This document shows, in pieces, positions 36,478-45,704 of a stretch of 64,000 nucleotides of DNA. Below the pieces are notes generated by a model. The model ran no database searches and was not told the origin of the DNA. It saw nothing but the letters and a program-made list of their open reading frames with translations. The DNA comes from Saprospiraceae bacterium (GTDB lineage Bacteria; Bacteroidota; Bacteroidia; Chitinophagales; Saprospiraceae): assembly GCA_016709995.1 (NCBI GenBank), contig JADJLQ010000002.1, forward strand, positions 248,001-312,000, written 5' to 3'. Each line of letters begins with the position of its first letter. Within the stretch, counting starts at the first letter, position 1. The position numbers and the translations under genes are program-made.

Positions 36478-36696
36478 ATGTCATTTCAAGCTTACCTGGA
36501 TAATATCAAAACCAAAACCGGCAAATCACCCGAAGATTTCAAAAAGATCGCTGAGAAAAAGGGACTCTTATTAAATGGAAACATGAAGGAAGGCGTCAAA
36601 GCTGGGGATATTGTAAAATGGTTAAAAGAAGATTTTGACCTTGGTCACGGACATGCTATGGCTATTTATGCTTTGTTTAAGGGAAAAAAGGACTGA
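36478..36696 (+). CDS. DUF4287 small protein
   Basis: 72 aa, soluble. FQAYLDNIKTKTGKSPEDFKKIAEKKGLL...GVKAGDIVKWLKEDFDLGHGHAMAIYALFKG is a complete DUF4287 domain, with its conserved GHGHAMA. The family is common in environmental bacteria, sometimes fused to DUF5655. Function unknown. It lies 56 bases after kup. Confidence 0.85.
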   Translation: MSFQAYLDNIKTKTGKSPEDFKKIAEKKGLLLNGNMKEGVKAGDIVKWLKEDFDLGHGHAMAIYALFKGKKD

Positions 36697-36756
36697 TAGC
36701 TAAAACGGAGACCTCGCCCCTCAAACCTGAATGTATTGTAGATTTGCTGAATACCT

Positions 36757-38382
36757 ATGACTTTAAAAGCAAAATTACTATGGCTCCCTGTCCTGTTCCT
36801 CATTGCATGCAAGCCAAAGGAAACACAACCGCTAATCACCAGCCATGATTACCGGGACCTGGTGACACTATTCAATGAATGGCACAGCTTTGAAGTTCCT
36901 CCGATGTTATCCGGAGCACCTGATTACACCACGGAGTCTTTTGATCTGCGATATCCGGAGTTTAAAAAGCTGCAATCAAGATTGTCCTCCATCGATTCAT
37001 CCGGCTGGCCCGTCGATCAGCAGGTGGACTATGAGGTCGTCAAAGCTGAAATGAATGGGTATGATTTTAACTATCGTATCCTCAAACCCTGGCAGCGTGA
37101 CCCAGCATTTTATACCAGCATCTTCATGGAGCGTAGCGATGTGCCTGCGCATGAGGGCCCAACCGCACATTGCGCTATTGATATTTGGAAATATACCTTT
37201 CCACTTCGTCCTGAAGCAAAGCTCAAGCTAATTGGTGAATTGAATACCATTCCGTCTTTTTTGATCCAGGCACAAAGCAACCTCACTGGCAATGCCAAAG
37301 ATCTTTGGATCACCGGGATCCGACCACTCAGAACGCAACGCGAAGACCTTCAATTTTTATCAGACTCACTCATAGGCCAGGACCCCGATTTAACCACCGC
37401 CGTTCGATCAGCTATGACTGCTACAGATCAATTTATAACCTGGCTTGAAGCAGAAAGCAAAAACAAAACCGGACCCTCCGGCCTCGGCAAAGAAAACTAT
37501 ACCTGGTATCAACAGCACGTGCACCTGGTGCCTCTCACCTGGGACGATGAGGTGCTTTTGCTCCAACGTGAGCTCGCGCGAGCCTGGTCAGCACTAAAAC
37601 TCGAAGAACACCACAATAGAAACCTCCCGCTACTTCCTGAAATGCAGACTCCGGAGGCTTACGACAAACTGGCCGATCAATCAGCAGCTAGTCTGATGCG
37701 TTTTTTGAAAACAGAGGATATCCTCACGATCAAAGATTATTTCGAACCAGCCCTGCGAGAGCACCTGACCCATTTTACCCCAAAAGAAAAACGCAATTTT
37801 TTTGCCATCACCACGCACTATGATGCACGGCCTTTGTATTCACATTTTTATCATTGGTTTGAGTTGGCTACGATGGATCGGGAGCCGCATACCAGTGAGA
37901 TCCGAAAAGGACCTCTGCTCTACAATATATTTGATACCCACAATGAAGGCATCGCTACTGCAGTCGAAGAAATATTTATGCATGCAGGCTTGTATGATGA
38001 CAGCCCCAGATCTAAGGAAATCGTCTATATCATGGTAGCTCAGCGGGCCGCCCGCGGCCTGGGCTCGCTCTATGCGCAAGCCAATATCATGACCATGGAA
38101 GAGGCTGGTGGCATACACTCCGAATACACTCCACGCGGATGGATGAAAACCGAACCCGAGCTGCGCATCTTTGAACAAAATCTTTACCTCCGGCAGCCGG
38201 GTTATGGTACCAGTTATATCACCGGCAAATACCTCATAGATCAAACGATGGCAGCATACGCACGGCAAAAAGAAGCCCAAGGCGAACCGTTTAAATTAAA
38301 AGACTTTCTGGATGGGTTTAATGCTACGGGGAATGTGCCGGTGTCTTTAGGATATTGGGAGATGACAGGGAAGAAGATGTGA
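36757..38382 (+). CDS. DUF885-family-like lipoprotein, active site apparently degenerate
   Basis: 541 aa with a lipobox (LFLIAC, Cys18). Overall sequence resembles DUF885 (PF05960), a zinc-peptidase-like family. The usual HExxPGH metal motif is absent; the nearest equivalent is YNIFDTHNEGIATAVEEIFMHAGL, lacking the His-Glu-x-x-His spacing. It may therefore be catalytically inactive or a divergent member. A -7-like TAGATTTG at 36739-36746 precedes the start closely. Exported, function unknown. Confidence 0.65.
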   Translation: MTLKAKLLWLPVLFLIACKPKETQPLITSHDYRDLVTLFNEWHSFEVPPMLSGAPDYTTESFDLRYPEFKKLQSRLSSIDSSGWPVDQQVDYEVVKAEMNGYDFNYRILKPWQRDPAFYTSIFMERSDVPAHEGPTAHCAIDIWKYTFPLRPEAKLKLIGELNTIPSFLIQAQSNLTGNAKDLWITGIRPLRTQREDLQFLSDSLIGQDPDLTTAVRSAMTATDQFITWLEAESKNKTGPSGLGKENYTWYQQHVHLVPLTWDDEVLLLQRELARAWSALKLEEHHNRNLPLLPEMQTPEAYDKLADQSAASLMRFLKTEDILTIKDYFEPALREHLTHFTPKEKRNFFAITTHYDARPLYSHFYHWFELATMDREPHTSEIRKGPLLYNIFDTHNEGIATAVEEIFMHAGLYDDSPRSKEIVYIMVAQRAARGLGSLYAQANIMTMEEAGGIHSEYTPRGWMKTEPELRIFEQNLYLRQPGYGTSYITGKYLIDQTMAAYARQKEAQGEPFKLKDFLDGFNATGNVPVSLGYWEMTGKKM

Positions 38383-38482
38383 ATCAAGCTTGGCTAAAAC
38401 GAGACATCCAAATGATAACATACTGATACCTTTCAGATTATGATTTAATAACGATTGACCAAATTATATCTCAAGTGATCCA

Positions 38483-38490
38483 TATCTTTG
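38483..38490 (+). promoter_or_regulatory. -7 box of the HicB/HicA-like pair
   Basis: TATCTTTG, an exact TAnnTTTG match, 19 bases before the first start codon of the pair. Confidence 0.5.
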
Positions 38491-38509
38491 TAATTGTAAG
38501 ATAAAATCA

Positions 38510-38926
38510 ATGACATCTGTAAAATCAAAGCCCACAAAGGGAAAGTTGCAAGGTATCTCTGCCATAGCACGAATCAGTATTGTTAAAGATGGAAATTCAA
38601 CTAAAAGTCAAATTCAAGAGATCATTTCCAAACAAAGCCATTCAATTTCATATTCACCGATTCAACTATCAGTGAATGGTCGTCAGTATGTTCTAAAATA
38701 TCCTTTGCGATGTCTGCTGGAAAAAGAAGAAGATTTTTATATTATCAAAAATGAATTCCTTGATTTGATTGGGACCGGTGTCAGCACAGAATCTGCAGAG
38801 GCAAATTTTAATGAAGAGTTTGACTTTTTATATCATCGTCTTAATACCTTGAAGAAGGCCCAACTTTCTTCCAGATTGGCAGAAATAAAACAAATGATGA
38901 ACTATTATGTGGCTTCAGTAATCTAA
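38510..38926 (+). CDS. HicB-like antitoxin candidate
   Basis: 138 aa. The C-terminal half (PLRCLLEKEEDFYIIKNEFLDLIGTGVSTESAEANFNEEFDFLYHRLNTL) has the HicB-like pattern of a short beta-hairpin with ES-x-x-A-x-x-NF-x-E-x-F. The N-terminal 55 residues have no recognisable domain. It is followed after 2 bases by a small HicA-like gene and preceded by its own promoter box. The antitoxin role is inferred from order and partner. Confidence 0.6.
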   Translation: MTSVKSKPTKGKLQGISAIARISIVKDGNSTKSQIQEIISKQSHSISYSPIQLSVNGRQYVLKYPLRCLLEKEEDFYIIKNEFLDLIGTGVSTESAEANFNEEFDFLYHRLNTLKKAQLSSRLAEIKQMMNYYVASVI

Positions 38927-38928
38927 AA

Positions 38929-39216
38929 ATGGTTATTGACAAACAAAAAGCCTATAGAAATTTAAAGAAAAAAGGCTTTATAGATTCTTATCATAAAAGC
39001 TCCGACCATTTATATTTAGAATTTTATCATAATGGTAGACTTGTATTATACACCAAAATAAGCCATGGTAGTCACAAGGACCTGGAAATTTTTTTGATCA
39101 GACAAATGGCCTCGCAATGTAAACTAAGCAATGCTGATTTTACAGATCTTTGTAATTGCCCTCTGTCTAAAGAAGATTATAAGAAAAAATTATCCGAGCA
39201 GGGGTTGTTGACATAG
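38929..39216 (+). CDS. HicA-like small toxin candidate
   Basis: 95 aa. KAYRNLKKKGFIDSYHKSSDHLYLEFYHNGRLVLYTKISHGSHKDLEIFLIRQMASQCKLSNADFTDLCNCPLSKEDYKKKL fits a HicA/YcfA-like dsRNA-binding fold: the G-F segment, SSDH, and ISHGSHKDL where classic HicA has its catalytic His. It lies 2 bases after the HicB-like gene. mRNA interferase activity is inferred. The stop codon abuts the breakpoint of a truncated gene on the other strand. Confidence 0.65.
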   Translation: MVIDKQKAYRNLKKKGFIDSYHKSSDHLYLEFYHNGRLVLYTKISHGSHKDLEIFLIRQMASQCKLSNADFTDLCNCPLSKEDYKKKLSEQGLLT

Positions 39217-39282
39217 TTCAACACCTTGGTCATTGAATGCAGTGATAAAATCTAGAAAGTCTTTATTAAACAGCTGATCCAT
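39190..39282 (-). pseudogene. truncated nucleotidyltransferase (AbiEii-like) N-terminus
   Basis: From ATG 39282 the minus strand reads MDQLFNKDFLDFITAFNDQG and then VE, the usual start of small nucleotidyltransferases (continuing VEYLLVGGYAV in intact relatives). Homology stops near 39220, exactly where the HicA-like gene ends, and the frame then reads antisense into that gene to a stop at 39190. The catalytic GS-x-D core is absent. The start overlaps the upstream small gene by 17 bases, as in the intact operon. Confidence 0.5.
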
Positions 39283-39475
39283 GCTTCCTTTTAGAAAATA
39301 CTTTTCGATCTAACCTCGTTTTACTGTCAACCCCATAAGTTATACCTATAAGATACCAGGCAGCCTCTAGTCTTTCATTGGGTGATTTGTCATTCCAATA
39401 GGTCACATGATCATTGGCATCATCAAAACTCACTCCCCGACCGATAGTACGATCCATTTTGAACTTGGCACTCAT
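39266..39475 (-). CDS. small conserved protein, former partner of a nucleotidyltransferase
   Basis: 69 aa: MDRTIGRGVSFDDANDHVTYWNDKSPNERLEAAWYLIGITYGVDSKTRLDRKVF. Proteins of this pattern commonly precede AbiEii-like nucleotidyltransferase genes, and here the next reading frame is the truncated start of just such a gene. An ATG six codons downstream is an alternative start. It is probably a leftover half of a two-gene toxin-antitoxin-like unit. No function can be assigned. Confidence 0.55.
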   Translation of the reverse strand: MSAKFKMDRTIGRGVSFDDANDHVTYWNDKSPNERLEAAWYLIGITYGVDSKTRLDRKVFSKRKHGSAV

Positions 39476-39697
39476 ATATATTTCATGTATAATTATGTAA
39501 AATTAGATAGATTAGTGATAATAAGTCTTGGATCGTATGGGAAGAAACTGAATCTTCCTCACCTTTTATAATTTTTCTTGCCTTTAGTCTTATGAGTCTC
39601 TAATAAGGTTGAAATAAAATTTTCAAATGGCTGCTTCCTTTATCGTAGACCCCATTATAAATCATTGATATATAAATAATTATATTAATCTTCCCTA

Positions 39698-39753
39698 TTT
39701 AGCGATTGTAACCGCTAAATATGGCCTATATTTGCGATTGTAACCGCTAAAAT
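39698..39753 (+). promoter_or_regulatory. paired palindromic repeats over the ATPase promoter
   Basis: GCGATTGTAACCGCTAAA occurs twice with a 32-base period (39702 and 39734). Copy 1 is a palindrome with arms TTTAGCG/CGCTAAA. A perfect -7 box TATATTTG (39727-39734) lies between and overlaps copy 2; TTG at 39706-39708 inside copy 1 is a possible -33 element 18 bases upstream. Likely operators for the ATPase gene that starts at 39763. Confidence 0.65.
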
Positions 39754-39762
39754 TGTAAGATA

Positions 39763-40899
39763 TTGATTAATAGAGCATTAAATGATTTAATCCGGCACTA
39801 TCTGCCTGATAAAAGGACATTGGTCATTTTAGGACCCAGGCGTGTCGGTAAAACTACTTTATTACGCAGTGTACAAAACGAAAATAAAAATGTCCTTTTC
39901 CTCAATGGCGATGAAAAGGAAATTCAAACGCTGTTCGAATCAGGTAATGTAGAGACGCTTAAAAAAGCTTTTGGGTCAAACGAAATAGTCATTCTGGATG
40001 AAGCACAGCGAATTACTAATATTGGACTCTCTTTAAAACTTATCACGGATGACTTGCCTCAGATCAAATTGATCGTGTCAGGATCTTCAGCTTTTCACCT
40101 AAATAATAGTATCCAGGAAATGTTGACAGGCCGAAAATGGGATTTTAAAATGTATCCACTTTCATATTCCGAAATGGTGGGTCATCACGGATGGATCAAG
40201 GAAAAACTATTATTATCACATAGAATGGTGTACGGCTACTACCCTGATGTCGTTCTCAATGATGGTTTAGAGCGAAAAATATTAAGAGAGTTGTTACAGG
40301 AGTATTTATACAAAGATATTCTCTTGCGGCAAGACATAAAGAAATCAGATAAATTATATGATCTGTTGAGAGCCCTTGCCTATCAGGTAGGCCATGAAGT
40401 AAACTACACACAGCTGGGTAAGTTAATCCATCTTGATAATGAAACCATCGAAAAGTATATAGTACTCTTAGAGCAATGCTTTATAATTTTTAGACTGAAT
40501 GCATACTCCCGAAATCTTAGAAACGAAATAAAAAGAGGTAAAAAAATCTATTTTTTTGATAATGGCGTAAGAAACGCTTTAATTTCAAATTTTCAACAAC
40601 TGGAGCTGCGCAACGATATAGACGCACTATGGGAAAATTTTATAGTAAGTGAAAGAATAAAAAAACTGGAATACACCGAAACTTATCCAAATAATTATTT
40701 TTGGCGGACTACAGATCAGGCCGAGATAGATTATCTTGAAGACATGGATGGCATCCTATCCTGTTATGAATTCAAATGGCATCCGTCAAAAGGTAAATCG
40801 ATCCCGGCATCATTTATTAAAGCTTATCCCCAAAGCAACTATACCATAATACATAGAGAAAATTTTGAGGACTTCATTGGATTGAAAGTGGATGCTTGA
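39763..40899 (+). CDS. AAA_14/DUF4143 ATPase
   Basis: 378 aa, TTG start with no ATG nearby. Walker A GPRRVGKTT, Walker B EIVILDEAQRI, sensor IVSGSSAFHL, arginine-rich TGRKWDFKMYPLSYSEM. The C-terminal DUF4143 part ends with FWRTTDQAEIDYLEDMDGILSCYEFKWHPSKGK, a PD-(D/E)xK-like pattern (D ... E-x-K). The role of this family is unsettled. Paired repeats cover its promoter. It lies next to a broken restriction-modification gene on the opposite strand. Confidence 0.85.
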   Translation: MINRALNDLIRHYLPDKRTLVILGPRRVGKTTLLRSVQNENKNVLFLNGDEKEIQTLFESGNVETLKKAFGSNEIVILDEAQRITNIGLSLKLITDDLPQIKLIVSGSSAFHLNNSIQEMLTGRKWDFKMYPLSYSEMVGHHGWIKEKLLLSHRMVYGYYPDVVLNDGLERKILRELLQEYLYKDILLRQDIKKSDKLYDLLRALAYQVGHEVNYTQLGKLIHLDNETIEKYIVLLEQCFIIFRLNAYSRNLRNEIKRGKKIYFFDNGVRNALISNFQQLELRNDIDALWENFIVSERIKKLEYTETYPNNYFWRTTDQAEIDYLEDMDGILSCYEFKWHPSKGKSIPASFIKAYPQSNYTIIHRENFEDFIGLKVDA

Positions 40900-40919
40900 T
40901 CATAGGCATGAATTTGCCT

Positions 40920-42056
40920 TCACACACCCTCCACCACCTTTCGCTCCTCCTCTGTCAGCCCATACAACTCATATACCAACTCATCAACCCGCCTCTCACA
41001 ATAGTCGATCTTGCCTTGTATCTGGGCGAGGCTTGATTGAAGTTTGATGGTAGATTTTTCTTGATGGAGCTGGAGGAGTTGGTCGACGAGGGAGATGATT
41101 TCCTTGTATACGATCTCTTCATTTGTATTATGAAAATTAATAAGTTTAATCGGAAAAGGTTTTAAATATTCTGTTTTAAACCTAAAAAAATTTCCTCGTA
41201 AAACATTCCCAGTATTTTTAACAAAGTACCAAAACAATTTGGAATTCAGTATTCCTAAAAAGTATTTTTGATTTTCTTGAATAGTGTGGATAAATACAAA
41301 ACTGTAAACAGTAGTCGTATGATACAATTTACTCGAAATATCAAAAGTAAACTCTGGAGAATTTGCAATATCAGGGGTGCAAATTTTTTGAACTTCAAAC
41401 TCAGATAGATTTTTCGGATATATGTAAGCATAAAAATTATCTCCTTTCATTTTACCTTTTTCTCTATTTTCAAGTTCCTTTTTGTTTTTTAATAAATAGC
41501 TCCAACCTAAAGGAAAAGTCTTTTTAATGAATTTTTGATCCATCAAAATCGACTTGCCTTCAATGATTGAATAAGGAAAAATCACAACGTACTTTGGTGC
41601 AAGCGGTTCATATCTTTTAACATCTTTTCCTAATAAAAAATACTAAGTAATTTCAAATAGGTTCTAAGTATTTTGAGCAAATAAATTTTGTCTGCACTTG
41701 TTTGAAGTCCAACAAAAATTTTCCTGGTAATATCTCCAAGTGTCTGTTCTTGGCGGTAAAGTTTTTTAAATACCGACTCTTTTTCAGCTGAAACAAAATT
41801 CCATTTTGTATTTAATATTGGAGGCTTTGGATTAAAGGATTCTACTTGGTTTTTATCTTTAGAAAAAGCAACTAAGTCATGAACAATTGATACCATTAAA
41901 TGAGTTGGATTGTTTTTCATTAAAAATAACAAACAAGTATAAGTGGTAGCATCTTCAAAAACCTGGTTGGCTCCAAAATGAACAATATGTTTGAGAGCGT
42001 TTGCTTTTACAATTAGATTACGGATTCCATTTCCAAATTCGGCTTGAAAGAATTTA
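40920..42056 (-). pseudogene. type IIG restriction-modification gene, 3' part
   Basis: Continues the gene cut by the ISL3 element. Directly after the insertion the frame reads FQAEFGNGIRNLIVKANALK and on through HFGANQVFEDATTYTCLLFL, the methylase/target-recognition boundary. That frame stops at 41630. The conserved continuation LLGKDVKRYEPLAPKYVVIF is in another frame entering near 41640 at a run of six A. The remaining 40920-41640 encodes the target-recognition region and C-terminus, ending YELYGLTEEERKVVEGV. So there are two lesions: an insertion and a one-base frameshift, possibly with a short deletion. Confidence 0.8.
42049..42056. repeat. target site duplication, left copy
   Basis: AGAATTTA, identical to 43337-43344 on the other side of the ISL3 element. 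Eight bases is the usual duplication length for ISL3-family insertions. Confidence 0.85.
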
Positions 42057-43336
42057 GGTTCATCGCATTAATGCATACTTCAACCGATAATTATGCAAAT
42101 CAAATATTTTCAATCCGAAGTAATCAATATCTCGATAACCATAAGCTTTTCTTTTTAGTACTTTGATTTTGTTATTAAATCCTTCTAGCGGTCCAGTTGA
42201 TAAACTAATATCAAAATCAAACCATCTTAAGATTGCTGTTCTAAACGAGCCTATCATATTTCCAACTTTTATCAGCTGCTTAATTCCGCTATTTATAGCC
42301 CTGAGACCCAGGTTTGCAAGTATGCTTCAGATTTTGCTTTTCCACCCAACCACCACATGGTTGTTAATTCTTCTTTCATATAGTACCTAGTGGCCAATGG
42401 CTTATTCATTTGTAGCACCTTTTCCAATTTCTGCTTCTCATCTTTTTCGGCATTTAGGTTCTCTGAATTCTTTAATAATAGCCATCTACTGCCCTTCATT
42501 ACTTGGCGGATACCAAGCCTCTTTTCCTCATTGTACATCTCTCGCCGTAACTCATCTATTTCAAAATTTATTTTCTTTTTGATATGAAACCAATCGAATA
42601 CTATTTTGTCATACCCTATATGATCTGTGACCGATTTGATATAGGCAGGACTCATATCTATTGCTACTGCCTTTATTTTGACTTTTTGCTTCTTGATTTC
42701 CTTCCAAAACTCCCTCAGACTAGCTCCATCTTTGCCTTTTTTGACATATAAGGCCGTTCTTTCCGGGCCCACTGTTCATGGTATTAGTGACCTTTGCTCA
42801 CCGCGAATTCACCTATCGCTATATATTTAACTCTTCTAAAATCCATTTTCCTGTACCGTCTTTTCAGATACTCCTTATCCATTTTTTAATCGTATGCCAG
42901 TGCAGTCCTGTGTAGTTTGATACATCTTCTATTGTCATACAGCTCAATAAACTTAAACACAGATTCTTTACGTTATTCGTGTAGTTTTTTTCTCAGCAAA
43001 GGATAGTTTCTCTTGTCTTAGTTTCAGACAATTCTTCATTCCAGTCGATACACCTTTGCTATTAGTCGCACAGCTCTTAGGCCAATCGGAACATCCCTGA
43101 ACTCCCGAATTGTTGCCTCGTTTTATCACATTCCGACTACCACATTCTCCACATTTCAAATTGCCCTTCTTGGTTTCTATATGTATTCCGATATATCCAT
43201 TGTCCTCTTCAACTTTTGTAATATCAACCCCTTTTATGCCATATCCTAATTCCAATATTTTTGAATCCATAGCTTTTTTTACTCTAAGATATTGATTTTC
43301 TGGTTTTTAAAAAAGTACTTGTTATTGCGATGAACC
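42057..43336 (-). mobile_element. ISL3-family insertion sequence
   Basis: 1280 bases. The ends are inverted repeats: GGTTCATCGCATTAAT at the left and, on the other strand, GGTTCATCGCAATAAC at the right (11 perfect bases, then mismatches). AGAATTTA flanks it on both sides. Inside, on the minus strand, lies a transposase with ISL3 features but several frame breaks. Removing the element plus one duplication restores the interrupted methylase frame exactly (IQPHKFFQAEFGNGIR). Confidence 0.88.
42060..43270 (-). pseudogene. ISL3 transposase, multiply frameshifted
   Basis: Three separate pieces. 42968-43270 carries the N-terminal zinc finger (LKCGECGSRNVIKRGNN). 42293-42772 carries the core (IKAVAIDMSPAYIKSVTDHI, then YDKIVFDWFHIKKKIN). 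42060-42257 carries the C-terminus (STGPLEGFNNKIKVLKRKAYGYRDIDYFGLKIF). Stops between 42773 and 42967 and at other breaks make it non-functional as read, although the ends and duplication look recent. Confidence 0.8.
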
Positions 43337-45185
43337 AGAATTTATGAGGTTGGATAAATCCTAGAATTCCTTTTTTATTCAAAATTTTCAAGCCTCTTTC
43401 ATCAAATAGCACATATATGTCAAAATTACCTGACTCAGCTGATTGATAATATTGTTTATAATAATCTATGGCAAATGATTGTGTCTCTTGAAGTCCCTGC
43501 ATTCTCAAATAAGGCGGATTGCCAATCACCACATCAAACCCACCCTGCTCTTTAAACACTTCCGGAAACCCCCGCTCCCAACTAAAGGGTTTGATTTTTT
43601 TCTCTTCTCCAAAATCCAACTGACTGGCATAAAAGTCCAGGTCGATGAGGCTATTGCCCGACTTGATATTATCCTCCAGGGTCGGTAGCACCCGCTCCTT
43701 AAACATAGACATCTGGTGAGCGATGGAGGCATGGGTCTCCCCTTCGAGACATTTGAGCAGGAGGCTGAGCTTGGTGACCTCGACGGCATTGACATCGATA
43801 TCGACCCCATATATATTATTGAGCAGGATGCGTTTTTTCTCGGCAGTGGTGAGATGACCATCGGGTGTGAGGGGCGCGTTTTTGCCGGTTTTCCTGGCAT
43901 GGTGGGTATAATAATCCAGGTGCCAGTCGAGCAGGTATTGGTAGGCGCCTATGAGGAAGCTACCACTGCCGCAGGCGGGATCTACGATACGAAGTGCACT
44001 GATGGCTTCCGGGGTAGAGGCACGCTCCGTGATAACCTGTCCGAGCGTATGCTCTACGATATAGTCTACGATATACTGAGGAGTATAGTACACGCCGCCT
44101 GCTTTGCGCACTTCAGGTTTCTCCTCTATGCGCGCGCGATGAGCACTATCTATCCGGATCTGTTTGCCTAAAAACTGTTCATAAGCACTGCCGAGAATCT
44201 CCACCGGCAATACTGAAAACTCGTAGGGGCTCTCAGGATAGTAGAGCTGATTGAGGATAGTCTTGATGACTTTATTGTCGACAGTGAGTGTTGAGGAGAT
44301 TTTATCCTTTTTAAAATCAAACAGTCCGCTATTATATCGGGCATCAGCCTCCTTAAACAGATGGAGCAGGTTTTTATTATAATCGCCTTGTTTGAGGGCC
44401 AGTTGCATATTAGCATAAGGTTCTACCCCCCGGTCTTCGGCGATGCGCAGGAAGATGATGCGATCCAGCGTCTGTTGTACAGCATAATTGATCTCGTCCT
44501 CGTCGAGTGTTTTATTGTTGAGGCTGATTGAGGTCGCCAGGTATTTGCGCCATGCATCGAGTGAAGTGAGGAATTCGTGATCGACCCTACCGGTTCCTTT
44601 TTTGTTTTTGGACTCAGCCAGAAACTTGTCCAGGCCCCCCTTGACGATCCGCTCCCTGCTGAAGGTATCCCAGATAAAGTCCCACTCGTCGATATAGTCT
44701 TTGTAGGTTAGGTATCGGATACGCCCTTTGGAGGCTTTGTCCATGATCTTTGGCATGAGGGTCGTATCGTAGATCGCAAACTCTTCAAAGTCAGTCATCA
44801 GGGAGATAGGCATCCCCGCACTCCATCCATAGCGCCTCACCTGGTAGGCCGGAGGGATCTCATCTTTGATCAGTACTGAAGGTTTTTTGGCTTCAAGGAA
44901 AAACAATCGTTTGCCTCCCACTAATCTAAAAGAATAATCCGGGGCCCGACTCACTCCGTTTACTTTCAATTTGTCCTCATGGATGACCTCCCGATACGCC
45001 TCAGCATGTCCTGACTTATTATTCATATCCCAACCCAGTGCCTCAAAAAAAGGATCTATAAAGTCTTTGCGGGTCTGCGTTTCGTTATAATCAGCTTTTT
45101 TATAGGATGGGAGTTGCTCATCAAATCGGGTGATGAGTTCCGTGATGATATCGAGGGCAGATTGTTTGTTTGAGAGGGCGTCCAT
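43284..45185 (-). pseudogene. type IIG restriction-modification gene, 5' part
   Basis: 633 codons, of which residues 1-616 are native and the last 17 read into the ISL3 element. The N-terminal nuclease-like domain has APDYSFRLVGGKRLFFLEAKKP (D ... E-x-K of an HSDR_N/PD-(D/E)xK fold). The methylase has GGVYYTPQYIVDYIVEHTLG, motif I VDPACGSGSF and motif IV VVIGNPPYLRMQ. This is the Eco57I-like fused endonuclease/adenine methylase. The gene is interrupted after IQPHKF, so the target-recognition domain is disconnected. Confidence 0.88.
43337..43344. repeat. target site duplication, right copy
   Basis: AGAATTTA, the partner of 42049-42056. Confidence 0.85.
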
Positions 45186-45704
45186 ATAGAAAGTAAATAT
45201 ACAAATAGCTGTTGTGGCTACATATTCTCTCTTTTTTGATAGGGCACTTACTTTTGAAGGATTTTAATCGCATCGAGCGACACAAGATCCAACAAGTGAT
45301 TCGTAGGCTTGCAAAAGAATTGGGGGCGATCAATTTTTATGTTTGAGAAGATATTTTAATTACATACCTGGGTTCCTCTCCGCTGTAGTGAATGGAGCGG
45401 AAAAGTTCTAGAACTGTTTTACTGTGACCACCTAAGATCCGACACTGAATTCGAAAGAACTGGCAGAGATCTATGATTTTAAACTCCAGGTCAAAGAGAA
45501 AGCCAAGTCACTCTATGAGACCCTGTTTATGGATTTTTCCAACAGTACTTTCGCTGTGGAGGCGAAGAAGAGATTCCGGGTGTTGTGTGGGGATAAATTG
45601 CAATGATGGGGGTGTGAAGGTGTAATGGCAAGCGTCAGGTTTTTCCCGAACAAAAATTCTTCATAATAACATAAAATATTTCCTTATAACACCTAAATTT
45701 GAAG
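45186..45704. other. decayed intergenic stretch with gene fragments
   Basis: No intact gene in about 515 bases. On the plus strand 45254-45346 reads LKDFNRIERHKIQQVIRRLA and then KELGA to a stop, unrecognised. 45436-45605 reads AEIYDFKLQVKEKAKSLYET and then LFMDFSNSTFAVEAKKRF to a stop, which resembles the C-terminal end of a TPR protein but has no start codon. Both look like leftovers of deletion events at the edge of the restriction-modification locus. Confidence 0.45.

Noticed and set aside
37840..38280. 146-codon minus frame opposite the DUF885-like gene
   Set aside because: No recognisable domain; the plus-strand protein is full length and continuous.
39698..39753. Repeats considered as a mini CRISPR array
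   Set aside because: Only two units, palindromic, overlapping a promoter and no cas genes in the window.
42057..43336. Treating the interrupted region as a separate native gene block
   Set aside because: Inverted repeats, target duplication and exact restoration of the methylase frame show it is an insertion.
43716..44171. 151-codon plus-strand frame opposite the methylase
   Set aside because: Covers conserved methylase motifs on the other strand; shadow.
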